The notes: generated by a model not told the origin, from the letters alone. DNA of 64,000 nt from Planctomycetaceae bacterium (GCA_003233055.1 QIKP01000055.1:16722-80721), one strand, 5' to 3'; counted from the stretch's first letter, positions 8,465 to 18,781 are shown. Numbers and translations: made by a program.

Positions 8465-11400
8465 CTACGACCAGTTGCCGTAGAGATTGAAAATCGCATC
8501 GACTGCACCGACAAACGCCTCGTCGGTGCTATCGCCATCTTCGTCCCTGACATCGATTTGATCGAAGCCTTCCGCCTGATTGCGATAGTTGGTGCCGGTG
8601 ATGTAAGCGGTCGTATTGCTAGCATGGACTTCGTCATGAGCCGACGAATCGCGGAGGATGGCCGTGTCGTAGCCACCGGTCGAGTAGGCGGTGGTCCGAC
8701 CAAATCCGAGTGCTTCGTTCTGGTACCCCGTGCCACTCATGATGGCCCGATTCCACCAAGTCGAGTAGGTGTCGTTGCCGGCAGAATCTCGGAAGACGGC
8801 AATGTCGTTACCGGCCGTCGAATAGGCGGTCGTTCGGTCGAAGCCTTGGGCGTCGTTGCGGAATCCATCGCCATACATAATCGCCCGGTTCCACCAAGTG
8901 GTGTAAATATCGTCGCCGGCGGAGTCGCGGAAGATGGCGATGTCGTTGCCACCCGTCGCGTAGGCGGTGGTCCGGTCGAAGCCCTGGGCATCGTTGCGGA
9001 ATCCATCGCCATACAGGATCGCTCGGTTCCACCAAGTGGTGTAGATGTCGTCGCCGGCGGTATCTCGGAAGACAGCAATGTCGTTGCCGGTGCTCGCGTA
9101 GGCGGTGGTCCGGTCGAATCCTTGGGCGTCGTTCCAGAATCCGTCGCCATACATTACCGCCCGGTTCCACCAGGTGGAGTAGAAGTCGTCGCCGGCAGTA
9201 TCTCGGAAGACAGCAATGTCGTTGCCGGTGGTCGCAATGGCAGTGGTTCGGTCGAATCCTCGGGCGTCGTTCCAGAATCCGTCGCCATACATCACCGCCC
9301 GGTTCCACCAGGTGGAGTAGAAGTCGTCGCCGGCGGTATCTCGGAAGACAGCAATGTCGTTGCCGGTGGTGGCGTAGGCGGTTGTTCGTCCAAAATCGTA
9401 AGCCTCGTTCCGGTAGCCATCGCCATACATGATGGCGCGGTCCGACCAAGTCGTGTAGACATCGTCGCCAGCCGTGTCTCGGAAAATAGCGGTGTCGTTC
9501 CCACCGGTGCTGAAGGCGGTTGTCCGATCGAAGCCGTTCGCTTCGTTCCAGTATCCGTCGCCAGACAGGATCGCTCGATTCCACCAGGTCGAGTAAGTAT
9601 CGTCGCCGTTGGTGTCGCGGAACACGGCGGTATCGTTGCCACTGGTGGCATAGGCGGTTGCTTGATCGAAGCCACGAGCGTCGTTCCAGAAACCGTCGCC
9701 ATACATGACGGCTCGGTTCCACCAGGTCGCATAAAAATCATCGCCGGCCGTGTCGTAGAAAGTCGCGGTGTCGTTGCCGGTCGTGGCGTAGGCGGTGACG
9801 CGGTCGAAATCAAACACCTCGCGAGAGAAGTCGGCGCCGATGAAGGTGGCGCGGTCGCTCCAGCCGGTAAACTGTTCGTCGCCGCTGGTGTCGTAGAAGA
9901 AGGCTTGGTCGTTGGCTCCGCCACCACTCTGCACGACAACATTATCGAAGCCAATGGCGGTCAGGTCGAACCCGCCACCGGTCATCGTTGTCTGAGTAAA
10001 GTACAGCCGGACCGTTTCGCTGGCGGACGAGCCGGTGATGTCGATCGAATCATCACCGCCACCCGCGTCGATCACCACGGCAGCGATGCTGCTACTGGCG
10101 AACGAATAGTCCACACCGTTGACGGTCACATCGTAATTGGCTCCGGCCACGAAGCTTATCGTATCGTTGGCGGTCGAGCCGGTGACCGAGAGGGTCGTCC
10201 CGGCGATGGCGACTTGGTTGGTGAGGCGGAAATCGACATCGCTGTTCGACCCCGACACTCGCAAGAAAATGTCTTCGCCGGCCGACGCGATGGTGTCGAT
10301 GCGTTCGCCGCCCGCTACTTGGGTGCTCGAAGCGATGAGCGTCAGGCTGGCGTCGTAGAAGGCAATGTCGACATCGCCCTGTCCTGACGCAAAGAAGGCT
10401 TCAGCCGTGACGTAGCCTGCTTGGCCCGCAGCGATGCGGTACCAGGTTTCGCCGCCGATGGCGAGGTTGCTCTGTTGCTGTTGACCGGTGACGCTGCCCC
10501 AATCGACAAAGCTGAAGGTCGAGTCAACCGCCACATTCAGGTCGTAGTAGCCAAGCCCATCGCTGGAAGAAAGGCCAACCGTGTAGGTTTGGCCTGCCAC
10601 GATGTTCATCACCCACTCGTTGCCATTTTGTGAAACGGATTGGCTTCCAAAGTCCCATTCAGCAGCGAGTTGATCGGTCGTTGAGGCCGACCAGGTGGCG
10701 GTGCCCGTGACGCCAGCGGTGAAGGTAAAGTAGTCGACGTCGTTGAGTGTCGAGACCATCCCGCTTATCTGGGTGCTGGCCGACAAATTGCCCAAATCCT
10801 GTGCCGTTGCGACGGTCGATCCATAGTCGTCGTCTGGCAGCAGGGCGTCGATGGCGGCTTCGAGGTTGAGTCGGTTGTAGCTTTGGCTGGTTATCGAATC
10901 GAAGATCGAGTCAGCCGTGGCGACCATGTGGTCGTAGATCATCTCCTGCGTGATGTTGGAATAACCAACCAACTCCATCGCCTCGCGGATCAGCACACTC
11001 GCTCCGGCCACGTAAGGCGACGCCATGCTCGTACCGGAGAAGTTGGCCCAATCGTCGGCGACGCCATTGTTGTTGCCGGCGTAGTCGGGAACCGTGCTGC
11101 GAATGAATCTTCCCGGTGCGGCAATGGCTCGGTCGAGGCGCTGGCTGAAATAGCTGAGCGATCCGCTATTGTCGACACTCGCCACCGGCACGACGTAAGG
11201 ACTGGAGGCAGGATAGCTGAGGCCAGGTTGGTTGTAGCTGGTAAAGCTATTTCCTGCCGACACGGCGATGAAAACCCCCACCGCGTTGAGCTCGGCAAAC
11301 TCATCTTCGAGCATGGCCCAGGAGGGCGTCGTATCGGAATTCCAAACCGTTCCCAGCGAGAGATTCACCGCGGTGATCGGATTTTCAAAGGCAGTCCGAT

Positions 11401-12001
11401 TGTCGATGACCCACTGTAGCGCGCTTTCTACCCAACTGAAGGAACCGGTGCCGGCGTCGTTAAAAACACGAAGGGCAACAAGATCGACGCCGGGAGCGAC
11501 ACCGACATTGTTTCCATTGTTGTCGCCCGTTGCGCCGACGATGCCCGCCACATGGGTGCCGTGAGACCCTTCGGCGCCATCGTCGTAGGGGTCGGCGTCG
11601 TTCTCCGCAAAGTCCCATCCGCCCACCACCCGGTAGTTCGACCCGTAACCGCCCCCCAAGGCGTTGTGATCGTAGGCGATGCCGCTGTCGATCACCGCAA
11701 CCGTTTGTCCGATGCCGGTAAATCCGTAGTTGGCTCGAACCGCGTCGGGACCAACGTTGCTAGTGGTCTGTTCGAGGTCGGCCAGGGAGTCGTTGGCCAG
11801 GTAATCTTCGTTGACGTCGAGCCGAAAGTCCCACTCTTCTTGATCGTGCTGGATAAGCGCAGGCGCTTCTTCAACGATGCCGTGCTGCTCAACGGGTCCG
11901 CCCAGGAGTCCGCCCAGCGGATCGGCCGACATCACCTGCCTTGCCTCCAGGGGTTCGATTCCTGTTCGGCGGGAAGGCTTCGGGCGTTGCTTCTTCGACA
12001 T
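8465..12001 (-). CDS. secreted subtilisin-like (S8) serine protease with C-terminal 46-aa repeat array and LEPR-XLL-like N-terminal signal
   Basis: TVAVIDSGIAYDHN, GSHGTHVAGIVGA and NFSGTSMASPYVAGASVLI carry the catalytic D/H/S; the N-terminus MSKKQRPKPSRRTGIEPLEARQVMSAD resembles planctomycete LEPR-type signals. Confidence 0.93.
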   Translation of the reverse strand: MSKKQRPKPSRRTGIEPLEARQVMSADPLGGLLGGPVEQHGIVEEAPALIQHDQEEWDFRLDVNEDYLANDSLADLEQTTSNVGPDAVRANYGFTGIGQTVAVIDSGIAYDHNALGGGYGSNYRVVGGWDFAENDADPYDDGAEGSHGTHVAGIVGATGDNNGNNVGVAPGVDLVALRVFNDAGTGSFSWVESALQWVIDNRTAFENPITAVNLSLGTVWNSDTTPSWAMLEDEFAELNAVGVFIAVSAGNSFTSYNQPGLSYPASSPYVVPVASVDNSGSLSYFSQRLDRAIAAPGRFIRSTVPDYAGNNNGVADDWANFSGTSMASPYVAGASVLIREAMELVGYSNITQEMIYDHMVATADSIFDSITSQSYNRLNLEAAIDALLPDDDYGSTVATAQDLGNLSASTQISGMVSTLNDVDYFTFTAGVTGTATWSASTTDQLAAEWDFGSQSVSQNGNEWVMNIVAGQTYTVGLSSSDGLGYYDLNVAVDSTFSFVDWGSVTGQQQQSNLAIGGETWYRIAAGQAGYVTAEAFFASGQGDVDIAFYDASLTLIASSTQVAGGERIDTIASAGEDIFLRVSGSNSDVDFRLTNQVAIAGTTLSVTGSTANDTISFVAGANYDVTVNGVDYSFASSSIAAVVIDAGGGDDSIDITGSSASETVRLYFTQTTMTGGGFDLTAIGFDNVVVQSGGGANDQAFFYDTSGDEQFTGWSDRATFIGADFSREVFDFDRVTAYATTGNDTATFYDTAGDDFYATWWNRAVMYGDGFWNDARGFDQATAYATSGNDTAVFRDTNGDDTYSTWWNRAILSGDGYWNEANGFDRTTAFSTGGNDTAIFRDTAGDDVYTTWSDRAIMYGDGYRNEAYDFGRTTAYATTGNDIAVFRDTAGDDFYSTWWNRAVMYGDGFWNDARGFDRTTAIATTGNDIAVFRDTAGDDFYSTWWNRAVMYGDGFWNDAQGFDRTTAYASTGNDIAVFRDTAGDDIYTTWWNRAILYGDGFRNDAQGFDRTTAYATGGNDIAIFRDSAGDDIYTTWWNRAIMYGDGFRNDAQGFDRTTAYSTAGNDIAVFRDSAGNDTYSTWWNRAIMSGTGYQNEALGFGRTTAYSTGGYDTAILRDSSAHDEVHASNTTAYITGTNYRNQAEGFDQIDVRDEDGDSTDEAFVGAVDAIFNLYGNWS
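8545..9905 (-). repeat. in-frame tandem repeat array, about 10 copies of a 46-aa (138-bp) unit, within the S8 protease gene
   Basis: Unit RDTAGDDFYSTWWNRAVMYGDGFWNDARGFDRTTAIATTGNDIAVF repeated with variation; the DNA motif tctcggaaga recurs 138 bp apart (about 9063 and 9201). Confidence 0.92.
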
Positions 12002-12433
12002 GTTCGGTTCCCCCGGAGCGCGGTACGGTTGGCGACGCGCTAACTCGGTAGCATCGGTTTCGGAAAAGGCTTTTTGCGTAGCTGCCGATGAAGACGAGAT
12101 ACGCGACGGGAAAAGTGCCAACGGCGGACCGCCTACCAGGATGGAGTCGCCAAGGCGACCAAATAGGCGATGCGTTGCAAGCGGACGGGCAAAGGCCCGA
12201 GGCTGCTTAAGCCTAGTTCACGAATGAAAAGGAGGCCGACGCAATCCGGTTGCTTTCGTGCGGTGGTTCGAGGCGTTTTTGCAACAGCCGGTCCGCGAGA
12301 CGTTGAGAAGGTACCAGGCCGAGAGACGGAGTGTGGGGATCGTTATTCATGAAGCGAAAAGGGGACGCGATGGACGATTGTTCGTAACCGTTCGTGAGAC
12401 AATCGGCTGCCGGCTCCCAACGCCTGGGAAAGG

Positions 12434-12771
12434 TAAGCCTCACGCCAAGGCACGAAGGCGCAAAGAAACAGGGGCGGGAGGTTTGCGAGTCGGAAGAAGG
12501 AGAACCACGAATTTTACGAATCTGACGAACTAGCCGCAGAGAAACAGCAGAGGTTCGGTTGGAGAACGCTAATATTCACTAATCGACGCTAATTTGATTA
12601 GTGGAAATTAGTGAAGATTAGTGTTTCTCCCCTTGCCTCCTCTCACGCAAAGTCCTGATACAACGAGTCGCTTGGAAGCACCAACCATCTATCTATCTGC
12701 GTCTATCTGCGATTCTCTGCGGCTATTCCTTCGATTCGTGGTTCACCCTCTTCCGACTCGTGAACGGTTAC
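12434..12771. repeat. composite intergenic repeat, copy A
   Basis: Contains taagcctcacgccaagg, gaaccacgaattttacgaat, cgctaat..attagtg, atctgcgtctatctgcga and cgattcgtggttc..cgtgaacggttac; the same modules occur at 32259-32438 (inverted) and 60444-60846. Confidence 0.8.
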
Positions 12772-12896
12772 TTTTTTCCTTAGCGGCAGCAGAGGCCCCG
12801 CAACCACGACGAGGCCCTTCCTTCGGCGGGTGAACTCCACTCGTCGGCTAGCTCCTGCGCTTGCGTTGGCGAGCTTCTCCGGCGAGAATTGCTCGT

Positions 12897-14228
12897 ATGA
12901 AAACGCTTATCAAGAATGCGACCGTGGTACTGCCTGGCGAGACGACCCAAGTCGATGTGGTCTTGGAGCGGGGGACGATTGCCGACATTGGCCCTGCGAT
13001 TCAGCTTGCGGCGGACGAAGTCATCGATGCGGCGGGACTCCATCTCTTGCCAGGAGTCGTGGACGATCAGGTTCACTTCCGCGAGCCGGGGCTGACGCAC
13101 AAGGAAGATTTGTCGTTTGCGTCGCGGGCTTGTGCCAAGGGGGGGGTTACCACGTTTCTGGAAATGCCCAACACGATACCGAACGTCACGACGCAGCGGT
13201 TGCTCGAAGAGAAGCTGGCCCTTGCGGCGACCAAGTCCGTAGTGAACTACGGGTTCTACATCGGCGCGACACCAGAAAACGTCCAAGACCTGAAGACCGC
13301 CACGCGCACGCCGGGGATTAAGATTTTTCTCGGTTCGAGCACGGGCGACCTGCTGGTCGACGACCAGGGGGCGCTGGAACGCATCTTCGCCGAGACAACG
13401 CTCCCGCTCACCGCTCATTGCGAAGACGAGCTGACCGTGCGCCGCAATCGTGAACGATTGGGAGAGACCCACGATGTGGCGGACCATTCGCGGATTCGCA
13501 ACCACGAAGCGGCAGTCGTCGCGACGCGGCGGGCGATCGACTTGGCGGTTCGGCACCAACATCGGTTTCATGTTCTCCATGTCTCGACAGCCGACGAATG
13601 CCAGTTGTTGGCGGAGAACCACCGCCTCATTACCGGCGAAGCCTGCCCGCATCATCTGTTCTTCAACACCGACGACTACGCCCGGCTCGGCACGTTGATT
13701 CAGATGAACCCGTCACTCAAGACCGCAGACGACAACCGGGCGATCTGGAAGGCGCTGTCGGATGGCCGACTCCAAGTCATCGCCACCGACCACGCCCCCC
13801 ACACGCTCGCGGAAAAACAGCAGCCCTACCCCGAATCGCCCTCCGGCCTGCCGGCGGTTGAGAATTCGCTGGCACTCTTGCTGAACGAAGTGAATCAGGG
13901 GCGTTGCTCGTTGGAGCAGGTGGTGCATTGGATGTGCGATGCGCCGGCCCGCGTTTGGGACCTTGTGGGCAAGGGACGCATCGCCAAGGGGTACGACGCT
14001 GATTTGGTGCTGGTCGATCTTGCAAAAACCCAAACCATTCGTAACGAGCAGCAACTCACCAAATGTGGCTGGAGTCCTTGGGATGGCGTGGAACTCACCG
14101 GCTGGCCTGTACGGACCTGGGTGATGGGGAAAGAGGTCTTTCGGGAAGGGGAAGTCGACCCGACCGGCCGAGGCCACGAGGCGCAGTTTGACCACGCTCG
14201 TGGTGGTTATTGGGCCACGTCCGATTAG
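12897..14228 (+). CDS. pyrC: dihydroorotase
   Basis: [26 protein letters not shown]...[43 protein letters not shown]...[14 protein letters not shown]. Confidence 0.9.
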   Translation: MKTLIKNATVVLPGETTQVDVVLERGTIADIGPAIQLAADEVIDAAGLHLLPGVVDDQVHFREPGLTHKEDLSFASRACAKGGVTTFLEMPNTIPNVTTQRLLEEKLALAATKSVVNYGFYIGATPENVQDLKTATRTPGIKIFLGSSTGDLLVDDQGALERIFAETTLPLTAHCEDELTVRRNRERLGETHDVADHSRIRNHEAAVVATRRAIDLAVRHQHRFHVLHVSTADECQLLAENHRLITGEACPHHLFFNTDDYARLGTLIQMNPSLKTADDNRAIWKALSDGRLQVIATDHAPHTLAEKQQPYPESPSGLPAVENSLALLLNEVNQGRCSLEQVVHWMCDAPARVWDLVGKGRIAKGYDADLVLVDLAKTQTIRNEQQLTKCGWSPWDGVELTGWPVRTWVMGKEVFREGEVDPTGRGHEAQFDHARGGYWATSD

Positions 14229-14322
14229 TCTTTTTGAGGCAACTGAGTTTTTACCCTTGGCTTTCGTCGTTCGCGACTCGATCTTTAGATAGTCCCCCTG
14301 GTCCTGCATCCCGTAGCTAGTC

Positions 14323-15036
14323 ATGACCGAAAAACTTTGGTACCTCAAGAGCTGCGAACTGTTTCGCCAGCTTTCGCCGGACGAACTCGCCACGCTGGAA
14401 CGGCGATGTCGGTCACGCCAATTGGCCAAGGGAAGCCCCATCTATCTGCCGGCCGACCATGCCGATGGCGTGCTGCTCATGGCAAGTGGTCGGGCGAAGA
14501 TAGGTAGCTTTACCGACGAGGGGAAACAGGCCATCTTGGCTTTTATCGAGCCGGGTGAACTCTTCGGCGAGTTAGCGATCCTTGACGGAGGGCAACGCGA
14601 TGAATATGCCGAGGCCGTTGAAAAATCGAGAGTCATTCTCATTCCCTCCGACGTGATGCACGACTTGATGGAGCAGAACCCTCAAGTCTCTTTAGGCATT
14701 ACGAAGCTGTTTGGGTTCCGGCGTCAGCGGATTGAAAGGCGGCTCAAGTACCTGCTGTTTCGCTCCAATCGTGAGCGGCTGGTGAGCCTGCTTCTGGAGC
14801 TTGCGGAGCAGTATGGCTACCCGACACCCGAGGGAGTGGGGCTTAAAATCAAGCTGTCGCACCAAGACCTGGCGAGCGTCATTGGCAGTACCCGAGAAAC
14901 CGTCACGGTGTTGTTAGGGGAACTACAAACAGAAAATCTCCTACTTTTGGGGAGACGCAAGATTGTGATAACCAACCTGAAACAGCTGGCCGAGACCATC
15001 CAAGCCCAGCCACCAACGATTGTTCGACGGCGATAG
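14323..15036 (+). CDS. Crp/Fnr family transcriptional regulator
   Basis: cNMP-binding-like domain (EPGELFGELAILDGGQRDEYAEAVEKSRVI) plus winged HTH (LSHQDLASVIGSTRETVTVLLGEL). Confidence 0.95.
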   Translation: MTEKLWYLKSCELFRQLSPDELATLERRCRSRQLAKGSPIYLPADHADGVLLMASGRAKIGSFTDEGKQAILAFIEPGELFGELAILDGGQRDEYAEAVEKSRVILIPSDVMHDLMEQNPQVSLGITKLFGFRRQRIERRLKYLLFRSNRERLVSLLLELAEQYGYPTPEGVGLKIKLSHQDLASVIGSTRETVTVLLGELQTENLLLLGRRKIVITNLKQLAETIQAQPPTIVRRR

Positions 15037-15169
15037 CTCCCGAAGGCAACCTTGTAGGCCAATCGGAAAAACCTGCTCCGAGTGTGAGACGGCATACGGA
15101 TTCCTCTCCGGGAATCAACGATCATAGACGAAGAACCTTGCGAGAGATCCAGAAACAGGATCGATAGCC

Positions 15170-15583
15170 ATGAGAAAATCTTCTACCGACGAAGCAAATC
15201 AGAACGATTGGACCGAATGCCGCCCTGGCGAACTCTGTTCGCTTGGCGAACGCTTGAGGTCCGACTACCTGCGCACCAAACATGCCTCCGCTTATCGCAC
15301 CGTGGCTGCCTGCGCGTTGGTCGTGCTGCTGTCCTTGGGGGCGAGCCAGTGGTTACGTTCGGCCGACCGGCTAGGCGGAATGACCTGCATGGAGTGCGTC
15401 GCTCAATTCGATGCCTACCACGACCACCTATCCGGCACCGCCAACATGGCCCCAGAGCAAGCCAAGCAGTTGCAAGAGCACCTAGCCAATTGCAAAAAAT
15501 GCCAGTCTTTCTATGAAAACAAGTTATCCATTCAGCTCAGCGAGGCGTTCCGTTGGACAGGTGCGCTTCTCGCACTGCGGTAA
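15170..15583 (+). CDS. small single-TM protein with Cys-rich anti-sigma/zinc-finger-like C-terminal region
   Basis: TM segment VAACALVVLLSLGASQWL followed by CMECVAQFDAYHDHLSG...LQEHLANCKKCQSFY. Confidence 0.55.
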   Translation: MRKSSTDEANQNDWTECRPGELCSLGERLRSDYLRTKHASAYRTVAACALVVLLSLGASQWLRSADRLGGMTCMECVAQFDAYHDHLSGTANMAPEQAKQLQEHLANCKKCQSFYENKLSIQLSEAFRWTGALLALR

Positions 15584-15697
15584 TGTCGCTACCGCCCCCG
15601 CTTAGCCGGACCACCACGCGGTCCGTGAACGAGGCCCTCCTTCGGCGGATAAACTCCCTCGTCGGCTAGAGGTAGAGCGGGCTACTGACACCCTCCA

Positions 15698-15722
15698 TAG
15701 CCCCACCAAGCTTGGTCGGGGA
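15698..15722. repeat. palindromic element with CCAAGCTTGG core, copy 1
   Basis: tagccccaccaagcttggtcgggga; related copies at 27991 and 37125. Confidence 0.7.
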
Positions 15723-15733
15723 AATCATGAGGT

Positions 15734-16663
15734 CTATCGCCGGCCGCTCCCACCGATGGGTGCATTGGATCCCGAGCCGCTCCCGGAATCTGAGGGTGCT
15801 TGACTAGGGGCGCGAGCGGGGGAGCTTTCTGCGACACCTGCATAGCGATCGGGCGCAGCGGCAAAGGTGCTCTGGTGTTTGCCCTCGGCGAACTGATAGC
15901 GCCGGCCATGGTGCAACAGGGTGAGATGCTTCTGCCCCTGCGTTTGCATGTTTCCATCCACGCGGCAGACGACGCACTCGCCACCAAGTACCAAGTCCGC
16001 ATTGGCGTAGGCCGATGGGTTGGCATGGAAGGCTTTTCGATGTTGCTCGTTAGAAAAGAAGACGAGCCGATGGTTGTGGACCGCTCCGAGCCTCAAATCA
16101 CCCGGCACGCGCTGGCCCGTCTGAGCAAAGTGAACCAGGCAATCGCCGCCCAGTTGCGGGACGTATTGCACCGGATTTTTCCGGAAGGCGTCCAACTGTT
16201 TTTGCTCAGGGAAGAGGTAGGTTTTGCCGTCGTAATTCGCAGCGAAAGAGGGATTCCCGTTCACCCACTGGCGCATGTCCATCAGGCAGACGGGGCAGAA
16301 ACCTTGCAGCGCGACGGGCAACTTGTGCTCCCCTTTCATTTTCGAGGAACTGGCCATTTCCGAAGAACGGGCGGGGGAGGAGCCGTTTTCGATCGCCTGG
16401 CTGCCGCCCGAACCACTGGCGGCCGGTGCAGGGCGAGTGGGTGCAGGGCGAGTGGGTGCGGGGCGAGTGGGTGCGGGCGGAGCATAGCGAGAGGGTGGAA
16501 CGGGGCGAGGCTGCATTGAGCTACCGCTCTGCGCCATCGCATCCCCTGCGGCTGAAACCAAGAGGATGCCCGCAGCCAAGGCAAAAAAACCGATCCTCGG
16601 TAATCGCCGCCCCCACGATGGCTCTCGTCCCCATGTTTGCTGCTGAATAGACGCCATTGCCAC
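15734..16663 (-). CDS. secreted protein with three YHS-like domains and a Pro-rich linker
   Basis: ALQGFCPVCLMDMRQWVNGNPSFAANYDGKTYLFPEQKQLDAFRKNPVQYVPQLGGDCLVHF...GAVHNHRLVFFSNEQHRKAFHANPSAYANADLVLGGECVVCRVDG...LLHHGRRYQFAEGKHQSTFAAAPDRYAG; signal peptide ending AAGDAMAQ. Confidence 0.7.
   Translation of the reverse strand: MAMASIQQQTWGREPSWGRRLPRIGFFALAAGILLVSAAGDAMAQSGSSMQPRPVPPSRYAPPAPTRPAPTRPAPTRPAPAASGSGGSQAIENGSSPARSSEMASSSKMKGEHKLPVALQGFCPVCLMDMRQWVNGNPSFAANYDGKTYLFPEQKQLDAFRKNPVQYVPQLGGDCLVHFAQTGQRVPGDLRLGAVHNHRLVFFSNEQHRKAFHANPSAYANADLVLGGECVVCRVDGNMQTQGQKHLTLLHHGRRYQFAEGKHQSTFAAAPDRYAGVAESSPARAPSQAPSDSGSGSGSNAPIGGSGRR
16425..16480. repeat. 15-bp tandem repeat encoding (PAPTR)n linker
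   Basis: ggtgcagggcgagtg x about 3.7 in the antisense of the 15734-16663 CDS. Confidence 0.85.
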
Positions 16664-16963
16664 TACCTCGTTTCAAGGAAAAGATGAGTAAAAAAAACCG
16701 CGCCGGATGACTGGTGGCCTCGCCTCATGGGCCAAAGCCGACGAGGCTGAGTGGGGGTTAGGGGCGCCGCCAGCCATCCGGTTTCGCGGTAGGGAGAATC
16801 TACTTCACTGCTCGACCGTATTGTCGCCCCTGGGTGTTTTATCGTCTGTGAAGTATCGCACGGTGCGCCTCCCACCTTCCGATTTCGTAACCGTTCAGGG
16901 CCCAAAATAGCAACCACGAATTTTACGAATCCGTGGTTTTCTTGCCTTGGACTCCGTGGGTGG

Positions 16964-18781
16964 TTACGGTGTTTCTTTTCCTGGTTTGGTTGGTCGCCAG
17001 GATGTTTGGCGCCAGCACCAAGCCACCATTAGCCACAGCAGATAAATCCCGTGTTCCCAAGCCACCACGACGTAGTGGAAAAAATGAACCCCATCGTAGG
17101 GTGTGCCAAGTAGTGGGGGCGAGTCGTAGTGCGCCTTGAGCCAGAACCGCAGGTAGTACGCCATCACGAGGCCGCTCACCACGAGCCAGGCCCGCCCGCG
17201 AGCGAACGGTAGCAGTGGCACAACCCAGCACCAGTACCACGGATTTTGCGTTGGGGAGAGTAACCAAAACCAAGCGAGTGTGAGCAGGGCCGCTTCGAGC
17301 CAGCGATCCATCGTCACCCGCTTATTCGACGCCCGCCACCCGAGGACAAGGGCGATGGCGAGGAAGGCAAGGCCCGTTAGTAGACGCGCCAGCAGGAACG
17401 ACGCACGCGGGTGGTTGTTGGCCAGCTTTTCCCAGTGCGCGATGCCCGCAGCTTCGACTCGGTGGTCGACCCAAGTTGCCCAACGGTGGACCATACTTTC
17501 CGACCACGCATCGGGCACCACGGTAAACCATGGCCGCCGCTTCGGCTTGACCTCCGCCTGGGGCCTTAAGTTTTCGACGACGACCGCAAAGAAGAGATCG
17601 TTCATCTCCCACCGCTGAAAGAAGGCGAGCAGTCCGTTGTTATGGGCCGTGGCCCCTTCAAGCTGCGTCTGTAGCACCGCATCGGCCTCGAGCTGAGGTG
17701 GCGGGGACAAGTCGTCTGCGTGGGACGCGACGACTGGCGCAGGCCGTGGCTGCGGCTCGAAGTGATGCATGGGCCTTAGGCAAAGCAGGCTGCCCGCGAC
17801 CAGTACCATGCCGGTGGCCAGCCCCAGCTTCGCGCTTCCACGTCTCCACCACGTAAAGACGAGCCAAGGGGCCAGCACGAAGGGATAGAGCTTGGCCCCG
17901 ACGGCCAGCGCCAGCAGTGCGCCACTTGCCAGTGCCCAGCGACGACGTCGCTTCTCCTGACGCAGCCCGATGCCGGCCGCGAAGATTGCCGCGATCGTCA
18001 GCGCGATGGTGATCGTGTCGAGGTGGCCACTGTTGGCAAACTCCTTCAGAACGAGCGGGCACCAGCCATACACGAGCGCCCAACCGATGGGCCGGCCTGT
18101 CAAACGCAACAGTCCAATCACCATGGCCAGCGTCGCCAGATCGAAGAGCACCATCGCCACTTTTATCAGCAGCACGCGCCGGTCGGCACTCACGCCGTCG
18201 GGAGTCAAGCAAGCCGTTGCTTGAAAAACCATTTGGCTCACGGGCGGATAGACCGTCCGCAGTTCGGAAAAATGAACCGTATCAAGTACCTGGGCGATGC
18301 CCGCATCGGAGCGAACGACTGCGGCGAGTTTTGCCAGCGACGGATCGTCGACAGGCATGTCGAATTCCAGCTTGCTTGCTGCTAGGTTGACTTGCAGCGG
18401 CGAATAGCGAAACGGACTCTCCCCTTCGACCGCGACCACGCCATCCCAGGCGTAACGGTAAAGATCGATTTCCATAAACGGTGGGCTTGGCAACAGTAGC
18501 GCTCGAAATGCAACGCTCGTTCCGAATATCCACCAGCCAAGCTGCTTGGAATCGGGCAGTCGCACGGCGATCGCCAGCGCAAGCAAGTACAGAAAAAAAG
18601 CTGCCGAGAACAAGCCGAGGACCAGCAAGAGGGGCCGATCGACATGATCGATGCCCAGTCGATACCGCGGCCCGAGCAGCGTCAGTGCGAGGTAAATCGC
18701 GGCGCTCACGTGGGCGAGCAGCCACAAGGCGCACCATTTCTCCCCGTGGGAATTTGAATCGACTCGGTTCACGTTCTTCAC
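16964..18781 (-). CDS. multi-pass membrane glycosyltransferase (GT87/GT39-like mannosyltransferase)
   Basis: MEIDLYRYAWDGVVAVEGESPFRYSPLQV with an early acidic loop and many TM segments. Confidence 0.7.
   Translation of the reverse strand: MKNVNRVDSNSHGEKWCALWLLAHVSAAIYLALTLLGPRYRLGIDHVDRPLLLVLGLFSAAFFLYLLALAIAVRLPDSKQLGWWIFGTSVAFRALLLPSPPFMEIDLYRYAWDGVVAVEGESPFRYSPLQVNLAASKLEFDMPVDDPSLAKLAAVVRSDAGIAQVLDTVHFSELRTVYPPVSQMVFQATACLTPDGVSADRRVLLIKVAMVLFDLATLAMVIGLLRLTGRPIGWALVYGWCPLVLKEFANSGHLDTITIALTIAAIFAAGIGLRQEKRRRRWALASGALLALAVGAKLYPFVLAPWLVFTWWRRGSAKLGLATGMVLVAGSLLCLRPMHHFEPQPRPAPVVASHADDLSPPPQLEADAVLQTQLEGATAHNNGLLAFFQRWEMNDLFFAVVVENLRPQAEVKPKRRPWFTVVPDAWSESMVHRWATWVDHRVEAAGIAHWEKLANNHPRASFLLARLLTGLAFLAIALVLGWRASNKRVTMDRWLEAALLTLAWFWLLSPTQNPWYWCWVVPLLPFARGRAWLVVSGLVMAYYLRFWLKAHYDSPPLLGTPYDGVHFFHYVVVAWEHGIYLLWLMVAWCWRQTSWRPTKPGKETP

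Noticed and set aside
8249-10387. 712-aa plus-strand ORF with repetitive SVPPGGVEVVAGGISEDSNVVAGGRVGG sequence
   Set aside because: It is exactly antisense to the 138-bp repeat array of the S8 protease. The GC-rich repeat keeps the antisense frame open, and there is no recognisable domain or independent start context.
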